DNA of 24,364 bases, from positions 1 through 24,364 of the forward strand of contig LRSR01010869.1 of assembly GCA_001579985.1 (NCBI GenBank), given 5' to 3'. The stretch is from Hypsibius dujardini (Eukaryota; Tardigrada; Eutardigrada; Parachela; Hypsibiidae). Below are positions 11,198 to 19,544 of this stretch, in pieces. The position numbers and the translations under genes are program-made. The notes beneath the pieces were generated by a model. The model ran no database searches and was not told where the DNA came from. It worked only from the letters and a program-made list of their open reading frames with translations. Position 1 is the stretch's first letter. Each line of letters begins with the position of its first letter.

Positions 11198-12178
11198 AGA
11201 CTGCCTGACTGTTTATCCATCTGTCTGTGTCATTATGAATGCCTGAATGGTATTTTCTGCCTACTGTACCAACCTGCCGAATATTTTGTTTTAACAGCTG
11301 ACACAGAAATGGCATCAAATAGTGCCTACCTTCAAACTGCAGAGTCTATCAGCCTGTCCTGTAAGACTGCAAGCAGAACAAAACCTAGTACGGGAGTACT
11401 CCAGCATGTAGTCCAACAAATCTTTGACTATGATAAAAATGTAAGCATGCAAAACGTAAACCCGCATTATAAATTTGGTACAAAGAGGCGATCGCGTCTT
11501 ATTTAATACAGCATTTGCATTAAACGAACTGTTCTTTCACAGAATCCTCGGCGAAACACCGCCCCAGATTGCAGCAAAAACAACGGATCATCCAGCCGTC
11601 ATCACGACGACCACTTGTCTGCCTACCCAATTGGAACAGAATTCGAACACGCAAGCCTGCGGTTCAGTCTGCCCGCCGTTTCAGACTATTTAAACGCTTC
11701 TCAAGTCCCTCCCATCACGGACGCGGAAGTCCTGCACGACTGTCTGAAAAGAAGGGTATGGCGAACTCAGGCCAAAAATGCCCTGTCTGAGCCGTCATCC
11801 AATCCGTGTTCGTCGGTGGAACTGGAACAAAGCGAACAAGCGGTTCCATCAGCGCCGAGTAGGCAACAGTCTGCAAGGAGTTCCCGAACAGGTTGGACCC
11901 CGCACACACCAGTGGACTCCTCGTTGGAGTACGCCTCCTCCGAGCAGCACCTGTCTAATGTCGATGTCTGGAGACCGTCGTCGTCGTCTCCCAGTCTGTT
12001 CAGTCCGATGTCTGTCCATTCCATAAATGGTGATGCAAATGTCGGTACTCGTAGTTCAGCGCGACAGACACCGAGTTCGGCGAGGTGGTCATCAGTGGGT
12101 GGTATACCGGGAAGAATAAATGTTGACTGGTGCGATTCGGTGGCTGTCTGTCATCTGTCATCTGTCATCTGTCAATGA
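9620..12178 (+). CDS. IFT52: Intraflagellar transport protein 52 (IFT52/OSM-6 homologue)
   Basis: IFT52 is a core IFT-B subunit that helps assemble the trains carrying cargo along ciliary axonemes. The N-terminal GIFT domain is clear: GKDEPFTPSSGYTKW, VIAGPRRPFHQTEIDAL, LLLLGEGGE, a Tyr-rich YKNYFHPKQAV, then YPFGCSIEVE and CDPHQRPI. After the N gap the central PPLELFDLDE-like part is LPLYDLDEDL, and the C-terminal helix VLQHVVQQIFDYDKN matches the family end. Exons: 9620-gap, gap-11049, 11298-11440 and 11543-12178, with introns 11050-11297 and 11441-11542 in matching phases. The gap changes frame, so it hides either a length of 2 mod 3 or an intron. Start is ATG 9620 or 9635. Oddities are the fourfold internal repeat and a tail of about 210 residues beyond the usual end, rich in Ser. 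AATAAA follows at 12270. Confidence 0.85.
10062..10456 (+). repeat. Four in-frame units inside the IFT52 GIFT domain
   Basis: GTTCGC anchors at 10065, 10155, 10254 and 10350 give spacings of 90, 99 and 96 nt, all multiples of three. Each unit encodes roughly GSPxxVPE...E...ERxSNAVPLLTxG. The last unit runs into the family-typical YPFGCSIEVE and TNAVPLLTCGS, so it appears to be the ancestral segment from which the others were copied. Nucleotide identity between units is partial, indicating an old expansion. Confidence 0.8.
10543..10593. other. Assembly gap of 51 N
   Basis: The run of N interrupts IFT52 just where the family reads into the G-S-C-H-M-like end of the GIFT domain. Coding lies in frame 2 before it and frame 3 after it, so the true missing length is unlikely to be 51 unless an intron is present. 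Confidence 1.
11056..11235 (+). repeat. (CTGT)n-rich array in an IFT52 intron
   Basis: An interrupted CTGT tetranucleotide array, purest at about 11153-11197, fills the intron 11050-11297 in the sense orientation. ORFs through it (runs of C-L-S-V) are repeat artefacts. Confidence 0.95.
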
Positions 12179-12269
12179 CAGAAAAATGTACCACCACCTC
12201 AAACCATTCAGGCACTCATAAGATGAGAAGCAGAATTCATTGATCCCTTTCATGAAACATGAAGTTTAA

Positions 12270-12275
12270 AATAAA
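12270..12275 (+). terminator. AATAAA polyadenylation signal of IFT52
   Basis: A canonical AATAAA lies about 92 nt after the TGA ending at 12178 and before the convergent DUSP11 gene. This supports 12178 as the true end of the extended IFT52 reading frame. Confidence 0.55.
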
Positions 12276-12383
12276 CTACACATTGTTATGCTGAAAAACC
12301 TGGCCTAGACACCGTCAGCTAAAACACAAAGGGAGAGCCGATCCGTAAAAACAAAAAACCATAAAAAACCGCTGAATGAATCA

Positions 12384-13437
12384 TCAGACTTGCACGGGAA
12401 GACCTCTGCCGGCTTCGGCTAGAACGGCTTGCGAATCGCGCTTCTCCAGATCTTGAATGAGGTAATCACGGTAGATATCGTGACCGCGTGCTGCAACGAA
12501 CCGTCTCCGGGCATCCGCGAAAGACATTCCTAAGCTCTCCATCAGGTACCGGCAGACAAACCAGCCTGTGCGATTTACACCGTGAGTACAGTGGACGGCT
12601 ACGTTCTCATCCGGCGGACTGTTGGCTAGGAAAGTGTCCACGTCGTTGCGGAATTGAATATAATGAAGCTCCGACGGTATTGCCTGAAACGATCGAATTG
12701 AATGATTGATAGTCAATAGACAGCCTATTGAAACAGTCAGTCCGCCCGTCTGTCTACCTGCCTGCCTGTTTATCTGTATGTCTGTCTGCCTGTCTGTCTA
12801 CCTGCCTGCCTGTTTATCTGTATGTCTGTCTATCTGTCTATCTGTCTGTCTTCCTGTCTTCCTGTCTGTCTACCTGTTTACCTGTCTACCTGTTCGTCTG
12901 TTCGTCTGTCTATCTGTCAACCTGCTTGTTTGCCTATTTGTCTGCCTGATTGCCTGTTTGTCTGTCTAGCTGTCTATCTGTCAGTCTGCCTGACTACTTG
13001 TCTGACTGTTCGAATTGGTGTATCCTAACTGTCAACCAGTCAGTATGCCTGTCAGTCCATTTGTTTCGACTGTCTGCCTGTGTATCTGCATGTCTGTCAG
13101 TGCGTCTGGCGTTGTGCTTGCTGTCTTGTCCGTCTGTTGAACTGTACGTTCACCTCACCTTGCCCGGAATCATAATTTTCAGGAACTTAATCTTCCTCTT
13201 CGCTGCCACGGCATGACCCTGGTAATACTTTGGCGTATTAGTCAAATCCACCAACATTCCCACTTTCACTCCCGTCCGCGCCATATCCTCGAAGAAGTGA
13301 TCCACGGTCCACTGTTCCACGTTGGGGTCGTTCCGGTAGAGACGCACGGGATCGACCGGCGTCTTTAAGCACATAATCCGCGTCCCCTCAATCACCTTCC
13401 CGGTCCGTGTGAACTCCAACCAGCCCTCTGGTAACAT
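12384..13437 (-). CDS. DUSP11: DUSP11/PIR-1-like RNA 5'-phosphatase
   Basis: Two exons: 13437-13159 and 12683-12384, joined in phase 0 across a 475 nt intron, giving about 192 residues. The P-loop HCTHGVNRTG (Cys about residue 125) is the HCxxGxNRTG signature of cysteine phosphatases that act on RNA 5' triphosphates, shared with capping-enzyme triphosphatases. The upstream LPEGWLEF, EGTRI, LVDLTNTPKYY and KFLKIMIPGK and the downstream RGHDIYRDYLIQDL match DUSP11/PIR-1 order. In animals this enzyme trims 5' phosphates from small and other uncapped RNAs, usually in the nucleus. No C-terminal guanylyltransferase follows, which rules out a bifunctional capping enzyme. The frame is open upstream to about 13470, where AAACAG could be an acceptor, so an earlier exon or a trans-splice site is possible. 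It is convergent with IFT52. Confidence 0.85.
12741..13135 (+). repeat. CTGT/CCTG-rich array in the DUSP11 intron
   Basis: Degenerate CTGT, CTGC and CTAC tetranucleotides fill almost the whole DUSP11 intron. On the DUSP11 transcript the repeat reads as ACAG/CAGG, opposite to the orientation in the other genes of this window. Confidence 0.95.
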
Positions 13438-13562
13438 TGACCGGCCAATGCGCGACTGAGTGACGGAATCTGTTTAACGATCACCGGAATAAGAATTGAT
13501 TACACGAAAAACCGGCATCTTAGTTCAAGAACAAGATATAAATAATGTTAAATAAAATAAAT

Positions 13563-13572
13563 TTTATTTATT
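13563..13572 (-). terminator. AATAAA polyadenylation signals on the minus strand
   Basis: Two overlapping AATAAA motifs lie about 110 nt after the stop of the R/S/N/G-rich gene, within a nearly palindromic AT-rich stretch (13549-13576). They support a 3' end here, about 130 nt before the DUSP11 ATG. Confidence 0.45.
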
Positions 13573-13676
13573 TAAGGACACAAAAATAAAAATCAATATT
13601 AACTTTGCCTGCGAATTTAAATTTGTTTAATATTTCAGTTAAATTGGAACAATTGGAACACAATATTAAAATGACG

Positions 13677-14886
13677 CTAACCGGAATTCTGTTGGCCCCT
13701 GCGTCCATTCCGTTGACTGCCTTCTTCCGATATGTCGCCCGAATTAGGAAACCTTCTCCCAGATGAAAGGTGGGACCTCTGCTGTTGAGACCAAGGCAAG
13801 GACTCGATGCACCGGTATTCATTCGGGCGTCTGCGATTGATTGATTGATCAGCGCCACCATACGATTTCGAAAAATTCCTCCTCGCCCCGTTGCAATCGA
13901 ACTGATCCCCATCCGCTCTCCATAATCCACCGCGAGTACCGTTCGAGTTTCCACTATCTCTGCCGCGGCCATCGACTTCGTCTCGATGAGCAGCACGAGA
14001 CCGATCAGTATGGTCCACACGATCTCGGTCGTTGATTGATTGATTAGCATGACCCACACGACCTCGGTCGTTGATTGATTGATTAGCAAACACTCCTTCG
14101 GGGGAAAAGCTTCTCTTTCCATTCGAACGGCTGCTGGAATTCCAACTGCGATGATCATTTCGCTTCCATTCGTTGTTGCCTCGTTGACGATCGTAAGCGT
14201 CACTGCTGAAATTGGGAAACGGGCCGTCGGAGAAGGCATTCCGGTGATTGAGTCCTTGATTGCTGTCATCACTCCACCTAGAGATCCGCTGTGGACTATC
14301 CGGTCTCCCTTGAGCATGGAATCCGTTTGGCCTTGTTTCGTAGTGCGATGTTTGAAAAAATGAGTCGTTTGAGGAATTGGGGAAGTAATCATTGCTGAAG
14401 TTAGGCAACCCAGCACTGTGCATAGCGTAGTGTTGATTGATTGGTTGATTGCGTCGCTCGAATTCCAGCAAATTTCCACCACTCCCATTCGACGTGTAAT
14501 GCTGATAACTTGACGTCCGCTGATCTTTGTCGGACCGCCGGGGGCGTGAGTCATTCTTAAGATAAGTTGGCTGGTAGTGGGAAGAGTCAGCATGCCCGTG
14601 GTGGCTCGATGCGGAATGTCGACCGTTCCAGTGAGTCGTTCCACGATTGCTTGAGTGATTGACGCTGGGTAGGCCAACAAAATTCATGTTGCTTCCTCCG
14701 TCGTTCGCGGCGGGATTTAGAGTTTTGTGGTGTTCGCTCGTGTTGCGGTTGTCGGTGAAACGACGGGAAGAGCTGCGAGGCGTGGCGGTGGTGCGACTGG
14801 TTTCCTTCGACTGCACACGATGCAATGACAACATCAAAATCTTCCCGCAAACAGGCAAATGAGGACGGCAAAGTGTTACGTACCAT
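13677..14886 (-). CDS. Disordered R/S/N/G-rich protein, possibly N-terminal part of DUSP11
   Basis: I do not recognise this protein by family. A start ATG at 14886-14884 sits directly against a strong donor (ATG|GTACGT); the acceptor GTGTGCAG at 14811 joins it in phase 0 to a long exon 14810-13677, about 377 residues. Composition is Arg, Ser, Asn, Gly, His and Asp with no predicted fold, like RNA-associated low-complexity proteins. A 13-residue unit (ANQSINDRGRVGH, then ANQSINDRDRVDH) is tandemly duplicated, and NQSIN recurs. AATAAA lies about 110 nt after the stop. Alternatively a donor at 13681 and an acceptor at 13470 would splice it, in phase 1, to the DUSP11 exon and skip the TAG. DUSP11 proteins elsewhere do have short R/S/G-rich N termini, so this is a real option. 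Confidence 0.55.
14013..14092 (-). repeat. 39-bp tandem duplication carrying GATTGATTGATT
   Basis: Two copies 39 nt apart (GTTGATTGATTGATT at 14031 and 14070) encode the duplicated 13-residue unit ANQSINDR. The core motif also recurs at about 13838 and 14433 in the same coding region. Confidence 0.9.
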
Positions 14887-15164
14887 TTCCAATGCGCGTG
14901 AAAGAGATGATCTACGGATAATAGATGATACGTGATCCTTTTATTTAAAATGTTAATAAACGATGAAAATAATCATGAAAATTCCCTGTAAAAAATTCAA
15001 ATTAACTTGCGTTAAACAACGAAACAATCAATCAATCGAAATGCAGAACATTTCGATTTTGCACTGCTGACTAGATAATCAAAGGACCAGTGCGTTGATT
15101 GATTACTTTAGTCGTGTCATGCCTACTGTTCTACGGCGGGCGAGACGAGGCTCGCCGGCTGTTC
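14887..15164. other. Intergenic interval upstream of the R/S/N/G-rich gene
   Basis: No coding signal is seen. It should contain the promoter of the minus-strand gene. AATCAATCAATC at about 15025 and TTGATTGATTAC at about 15094 are further copies of the local tetranucleotide motif. Confidence 0.4.
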
Positions 15165-15480
15165 ATGCTGACACGGGGGCACGATCTAAAATATGGACTG
15201 TACTGAGTGTACTGTACTCCTGTACTGTACTGACTTTGGAACATATTCAACAAAAAGTTAGTCAATCAACAATCAACCAAATGAACAGCACATCACTTTC
15301 AATCAAGCAATCAATAGACGGCTATTACCTCTAGCTGTGTACCGTCAATTGTTTGCTTGATTGAAAGTTATGTGCTGTTCATTTAGTTGATTGTTGATTG
15401 ACTAACTTTTTGTTGAATATGTTCCAAAGTCAGTACAGTACATGTTTACAGATCGTGCCGTTGCCCGGTCTCCATCGGAG
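15165..15480. repeat. Long near-perfect inverted repeat (hairpin/foldback)
   Basis: Core arms 15221-15321 and 15342-15442 are 101 nt each with four mismatches and a 20-nt loop. Pairing resumes outside after unequal GTACT-rich stretches (GGCACGATCT near 15178 against AGATCGTGCC near 15450). The arms contain AATCAATC and TACTGTACTG motifs. Such a structure fits a foldback or MITE-type DNA element; if transcribed it would form a long double-stranded RNA. No ORF of note is inside. Confidence 0.9.
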
Positions 15481-15687
15481 ACGGGACTGTTGTGCGGGTT
15501 GCAGGGACCCAAAGAGGATTTACAATAGTACAATGCTGTAGTAGATTCATAGCAACACCTGGTTCCCTTCCCAACGGGCCGTGCTCTAGAGGTTCGAGAA
15601 GTATCATCATCTCCATAGGCATTCATTCCCTTTCGGAATACCCAAGCCTGATTAAAATGTGCATATAGTATATTAAAAAACTAAACC

Positions 15688-16134
15688 ATGATCACGCCGG
15701 AATACTGCCACAGTGTGGCGCCATTATACGCTCTCGCGGTCAGCACCTGCGCCCTGGCTGGATATTACACCCGACTGACCGTTCGCGATTCCGGCAAGCA
15801 GTTCGCCTCGATCTACAGCACCGGCGCGCTCTTGTTCTTCCTGTTGGGCGTCGGAGTGCTCATGCGAGCGGTCAGAACCTCGACGAAAGGGCAAGACCTT
15901 GTGGTGCGCATTTACAGACCTCATCGTTAACAGCCTCAATGGCGACCCTGCGAGGAACCTTTTCAAGAACTTTCTGTCGATTCGTAGGATGAAATTTACA
16001 GCGACATCTATAACAGTTTCCAGGATATGACGGCGCCGGAGAAGACTCGCCTGTCCGCCATGATATCGCAGGTCAAATACGGGGACGCACCCGTTTCCCT
16101 ATGTCAGTATATCAATGGATGCTCAACGTCATGA
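15688..16134 (+). CDS. Small two-TM membrane protein, family not recognised
   Basis: The first exon 15688-15903 starts with MITPEYCHSV and has two hydrophobic helices (about residues 10-25 and 43-60). A GTGCGC donor at 15904 and a CGTAG acceptor at 15987 join in phase 0 to DEIYSDIYNSFQDM, an amphipathic charged segment, ending at TGA 16134, about 120 residues. A second frame near the end reads YQWMLNVMNELAKV before TAA at 16154, which looks more protein-like than the in-frame end; a 1-base error near 16100-16110 or another splice could switch to it. Neighbour on the right is a convergent minus-strand gene. I cannot assign a function. Confidence 0.5.
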
Positions 16135-16215
16135 ATGAACTAGCAAAAGTGTAAGTGGGAGATGGGTTGTAGATTCCACCATCTCCAGATGGTCGCAAAC
16201 CATTACGGGGTTCGG

Positions 16216-16312
16216 CTACAGCGGTACGGAGTCAGACGGTCGTAGCTCGTCTAACTGGAAGCAGTGGTCGGAAATGCGAGGTTCGTGGCCGATAGTATTT
16301 GCCTAGATGAGC

Positions 16313-16349
<37 letters not shown>

Positions 16350-16849
16350 GGCAAACAGACAGGCAGACAATTAGAAAGGGAGGTGAATGGATAGACGGAT
16401 AAACAGACAGACAGAAACATAGATGAACAGACAGTCAGGCAGACAAACATTCGGACAGACCGATTGACACACAGAAAAACGGACAGACAGACAGATAAAC
16501 CACAGACGAACAGACAGATTGATAGACTGACTGACCGACTGACCGACACCCTGACAAGCTGTCTATATAGACACACAGGCAAACAGCAAGTCAATAACCT
16601 TCTGTTCGTAGGTCTTCCCAAGTCTAATGCAACAGAGCAGCTGATCCATTTCACGTGCCAGGTCTTTAGACGGATAAATGCTCCTAGTAGCCTGACGTAG
16701 ACCGAAAAACTCATCTTTGTCATTGTCGAAAAACTCACACTTTGTCTGCCTTCTCCTTCTTTGCAATGTACCCTCTCGTCTTTCCACGATTTGAAAGCTT
16801 TCATTTTCGAAGACTGTTTTCCGTAAAGTTTTCTTCACTTGTAGATATG
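16216..16849 (-). CDS. Partial gene, last two exons, unknown product
   Basis: Exon 16849-16599 follows a TTTTATCTTAG acceptor and encodes a charged, non-repetitive stretch including FENESFQIVERREGT and KDLAREMDQLLCCIRLGKTYEQK. A donor AAG|GTTATT at 16598 and an acceptor CATCTAG at 16303 join it in phase 0 to exon 16302-16216, encoding ANTIGHEPRISDHC and ending DELRPSDSVPL then TAG. The 296-nt intron is filled by an ACAG array, as in the neighbouring genes. The phase needs one base from an upstream exon, which I did not find between here and DNAJC22. Not recognised by family; only moderately sure it is coding. Confidence 0.4.
16309..16580 (-). repeat. (ACAG)n array inside the intron of the unknown minus-strand gene
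   Basis: ACAG units are purest at 16312-16350, then degenerate with ACTG and ACCG variants. On the sense strand of the host gene it reads CTGT. Confidence 0.95.
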
Positions 16850-17052
16850 CTAAGATAAAATAATTTATAACTTAACAATTCAAAAGAAATCCGTACCGAG
16901 CTGCCCGTAGAAAAAGAAGTATACATGTAGAAAACCAGCTCAGTGCGAGAAACCGAGTTTTGGGAGGGAAACTCCAGTCACAAAACCACCCAAGCGCACG
17001 GGGAAGGAAATTCCGTTGGCGGCTGACGCATCTTAACGAAAAAACCAAACGA

Positions 17053-17539
17053 TCACAGCTCATCCCGGCTGTCTGACCGAGATTTCCGTCCGGCTTTCGC
17101 ACGGTTCGCCCTGATGGTTGACAGTTTTTCGTAAGCTTGAGCAACCTCTATGAACATTTTCTGTGCCGCTTCCTTCGCGACCGGGTCGCGATGCCGGTCA
17201 GGATGCCATTCGCGTGACAGCTTCCGGTAGCGTGTTGTCATGTCCTGCTGAGTGGCGTCCGAATCCAGGCCCAGGATCTTAAAACAGACGAAATGCAATC
17301 AGTTAGTCAGAAAGACAAGCAGGTCACCACTAGGGATATAGAGAGACAACGAGATCAGGCAACAAAAAGACAACTCGGTAGACAGGCATACAAACGGTAC
17401 GGAGCAGACCAAAGAACGGGATGACAGGCAGGCAGGCAGGCAATCGAGCGAGCAGATGGAAAGACATCCACACAGACAAGCAAAAAAGACAAATGTAAAA
17501 GTAGACAGACGAACAGACAGACAAATAGACGCACAAACG

Positions 17540-17588
<49 letters not shown>

Positions 17589-19098
17589 ACCGACAGATCA
17601 AGAGCAAGACCGACAGGCGATGAAGCAAGACAGACAGACAGAAAGACAAATAGACGCAGACAGAATCTTACATCCATAGCCCGAGATTCGCCGTGAGTGT
17701 CCATCGATTCCCAGAACTCGTTCAACACTCTCTGCCAACCATAATGCTGCATATAATCCCAGGAATATATCAACGTTTTCTTCAGATCCAACCAGGCCTT
17801 GCTGTGGAGGAAATTGTCAACCCCTTCGCGGAATGTGGTCGTTGTCCCATCCCGCGAGGTGAACTTGGCGTTAAACCACAAGAACGATCCCCACAGACTG
17901 AGGTACAGTATGCCGCATGTGGACAGCACACTCACGCGATAGAGAAATCGCTTTCGCAGGCCGGTTTTGGGTTGTCTGACGTAGTCGCGGGACCGCCAGT
18001 TGAAGAGGAAGGCCGCGGCGACGGCGGAATACGCGACGGAGTTAGGATTGTACGCGAAGAACGGAGCTGCCAGGTAGGCGCCTAAAAGAGGCCACCGAAA
18101 TTTCCCGCATTCCATCCCGATGTTCCCAACGAGATGCACACCTGCGACGGAAAAAAGCCAAAATAAGGAAACAAAAATCTAAATAAAAAAGATAAAATGT
18201 AAACGAAAAAAAAATTTTAATCAAACAGATAAAATAAAAAAGAAAAAGAAAGATAAATGAAATAAACCCGATAAAATAAATAAATGAAATAAATATTTTT
18301 TATTTCACATCGTCCAATCAATCAATCAATCAATCAGTCGGACGTCGTTAAAAACAAATATTTGATGTAATAACACCAAACTCATCAATCAAGCGAATAG
18401 TCTGAGTTTGACCATTCACTTCGCTTGATTGATGAGTTTGGTGGTGTGAATAATACTGTGAGCCAGCGAATTTCAAACAAAATGCCCGACCCAGCCACCA
18501 CGAATACGTCAGCCGTTCCATCAACTGATGCTGTAAATTCAAAAAACAAATCTAGCAAACTACAGGAGCATAACTCCGATGAACATAATTAGGGATAAAA
18601 TCGAGAAAACGCACAAATCGATTCATCAATCAATCAACTAGACGCCACCATCAATAGCCGTTCGTCAGTCAATCAATCAATCATGCTATCGCAACGCTAA
18701 ATTCCCGCCTCACCCGTTGCAACGGCAAACGGCACCAGCAAACTCGCCCATCGATTCCACACCTCATGCTCCTCCGCCGAGGGTATGGCCAGCGACAACA
18801 GATACCCAAACAACGTGCCCATGATTAGTTCACCGGCCACACGCGTCGCATTATACGGCGGCCGTTGCCGCGTCCGCATCTCCAAGAAGCGTTTCTCTAC
18901 GTACTCTTTCTCCTGGTTGGCTTCCCGCACGTAGGCCGGGATCCGCGTGAACTCCCGCAGCCATCCCAGCCCGAACACCCCGCCCAGGGTGGAGAACCAC
19001 GTAAAGGCATGCCGATCACGGCCCAGATAAAAGTGATGCAGGCCGAAGAGGCCGCCTGTCAGCCAGAGGAAATACGCTTTCCACGTCGATTTCGCCAT
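17053..19098 (-). CDS. DNAJC22: DNAJC22/wurst-like membrane J-domain protein
   Basis: Three exons, 19098-18714, 18141-17672 and 17277-17053, join in consistent phases to 359 residues, close to the usual DNAJC22 size (about 340). The first exon has the TM2-type start, MAKSTWKAYFLWLTGGLFGLHHFYLGRDR, followed by further hydrophobic helices; the first splice restores FAVATG|VHLVGNIG, a typical family segment. The second exon adds more membrane helices (LLGAYLAAPFFA, VSVLSTCGILYLSLWGSFLWF). The third is a C-terminal J domain, ILGLDSDAT...REWHPDRH, with HPD at about residues 310-312, which stimulates Hsp70 ATPase; the fly homologue wurst works in clathrin-mediated endocytosis. The protein ends in RDEL, an ER-retention-like tetrapeptide. 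Introns are 572 and 394 nt, both repeat-filled. Confidence 0.9.
17335..17665 (-). repeat. (ACAG)n array in DNAJC22 intron 2
   Basis: Interrupted ACAG units (purest at about 17540-17590) make up most of the 394-nt intron 17671-17278, reading CTGT in the sense orientation of the gene. Confidence 0.95.
18312..18336. repeat. (AATC)n short tract in DNAJC22 intron 1
   Basis: About five AATC units. Further AATCAATC tracts lie at about 18627-18640 and 18668-18683 in the same intron. Confidence 0.9.
18374..18443. repeat. Perfect 24-bp hairpin in DNAJC22 intron 1
   Basis: Arms 18374-18397 and 18420-18443 are exact reverse complements around a 22-nt loop and contain ATCAATCAAGCG. A miRNA-like or foldback structure is possible; the stem is shorter than that of the 15221-15442 hairpin but shares its AATCAA motif. 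Confidence 0.9.
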
Positions 19099-19320
19099 GC
19101 CCCGAAACTATTTTTCCCCCAACTGCGACCGCAAACTTTGCATGAGCTTCATGTGGAAATAGATTTTTGTTGAATTTTGCGGCGTGGAAGGAGAAAATTA
19201 TCGTATGCGGAAGGAGATAACATGGTGGACTTTGAAGGGAAAGATTAATACATTACAGCAAGCTTTGAAGAACTCCGTGGCGCTTGCTGAATGGATGATG
19301 GACAAAAGGTAAACAGAACT
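19099..19320. other. Region upstream of DNAJC22, no gene seen
   Basis: Non-coding, about 220 nt, purine-rich on the plus strand. The DNAJC22 promoter should lie here; no TATA box or other element is clear. Confidence 0.4.
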
Positions 19321-19447
19321 TATACACGTGATCATATTAGAGTGCTAATTGAGTTAAGCACTTTACCTCGGTAAGTGCATGGCTGTACCCAGCAACCGAG
19401 ATAAATAGCTTATCTCGGTTAGCGCTGTAATAAGGCCACGTGTCTAT
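19321..19447. repeat. Palindromic element with two internal hairpins, about 125 bp
   Basis: The ends pair (ACACGTG at 19323-19329 against CACGTGT at 19437-19443, with AGTGCTAA against TTAGCGCT further in). Inside are GCACTTTAC-CTCG-GTAAGTGC (19357-19377) and AACCGAGATAA-ATAGC-TTATCTCGGTT. The two inner parts share CTCGGT, suggesting an internal duplication. It folds in a cloverleaf-like manner but has none of the tRNA consensus boxes. Probably a small foldback element. Confidence 0.65.
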
Positions 19448-19544
19448 CCAAAGTGTGGAGTTGGATGTTGGAAGTTGTACACATTGCCATTTCAAGGGTG
19501 CAATCCGCCGTGATGCTTTGTTAAGGCCTTTCACATCATGCGAA

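Noticed and set aside
11056-11235. CRISPR or similar repeat-spacer array
   Set aside because: Simple tetranucleotide repeats without unique spacers, in a eukaryotic intron.
16232-16804. Single 190-residue minus-strand ORF
   Set aside because: Its middle is pure repeat translation; the two ends are better explained as exons around a repeat-filled intron.
16872-17144. Minus-strand 90-residue ORF
   Set aside because: It overlaps the end of the DNAJC22 J-domain exon in another frame and is a shadow of it.
19337-19440. tRNA gene
   Set aside because: The fold is cloverleaf-like but there is no A box, no GGTTCGAATCC-type B box and no seven-base acceptor stem.
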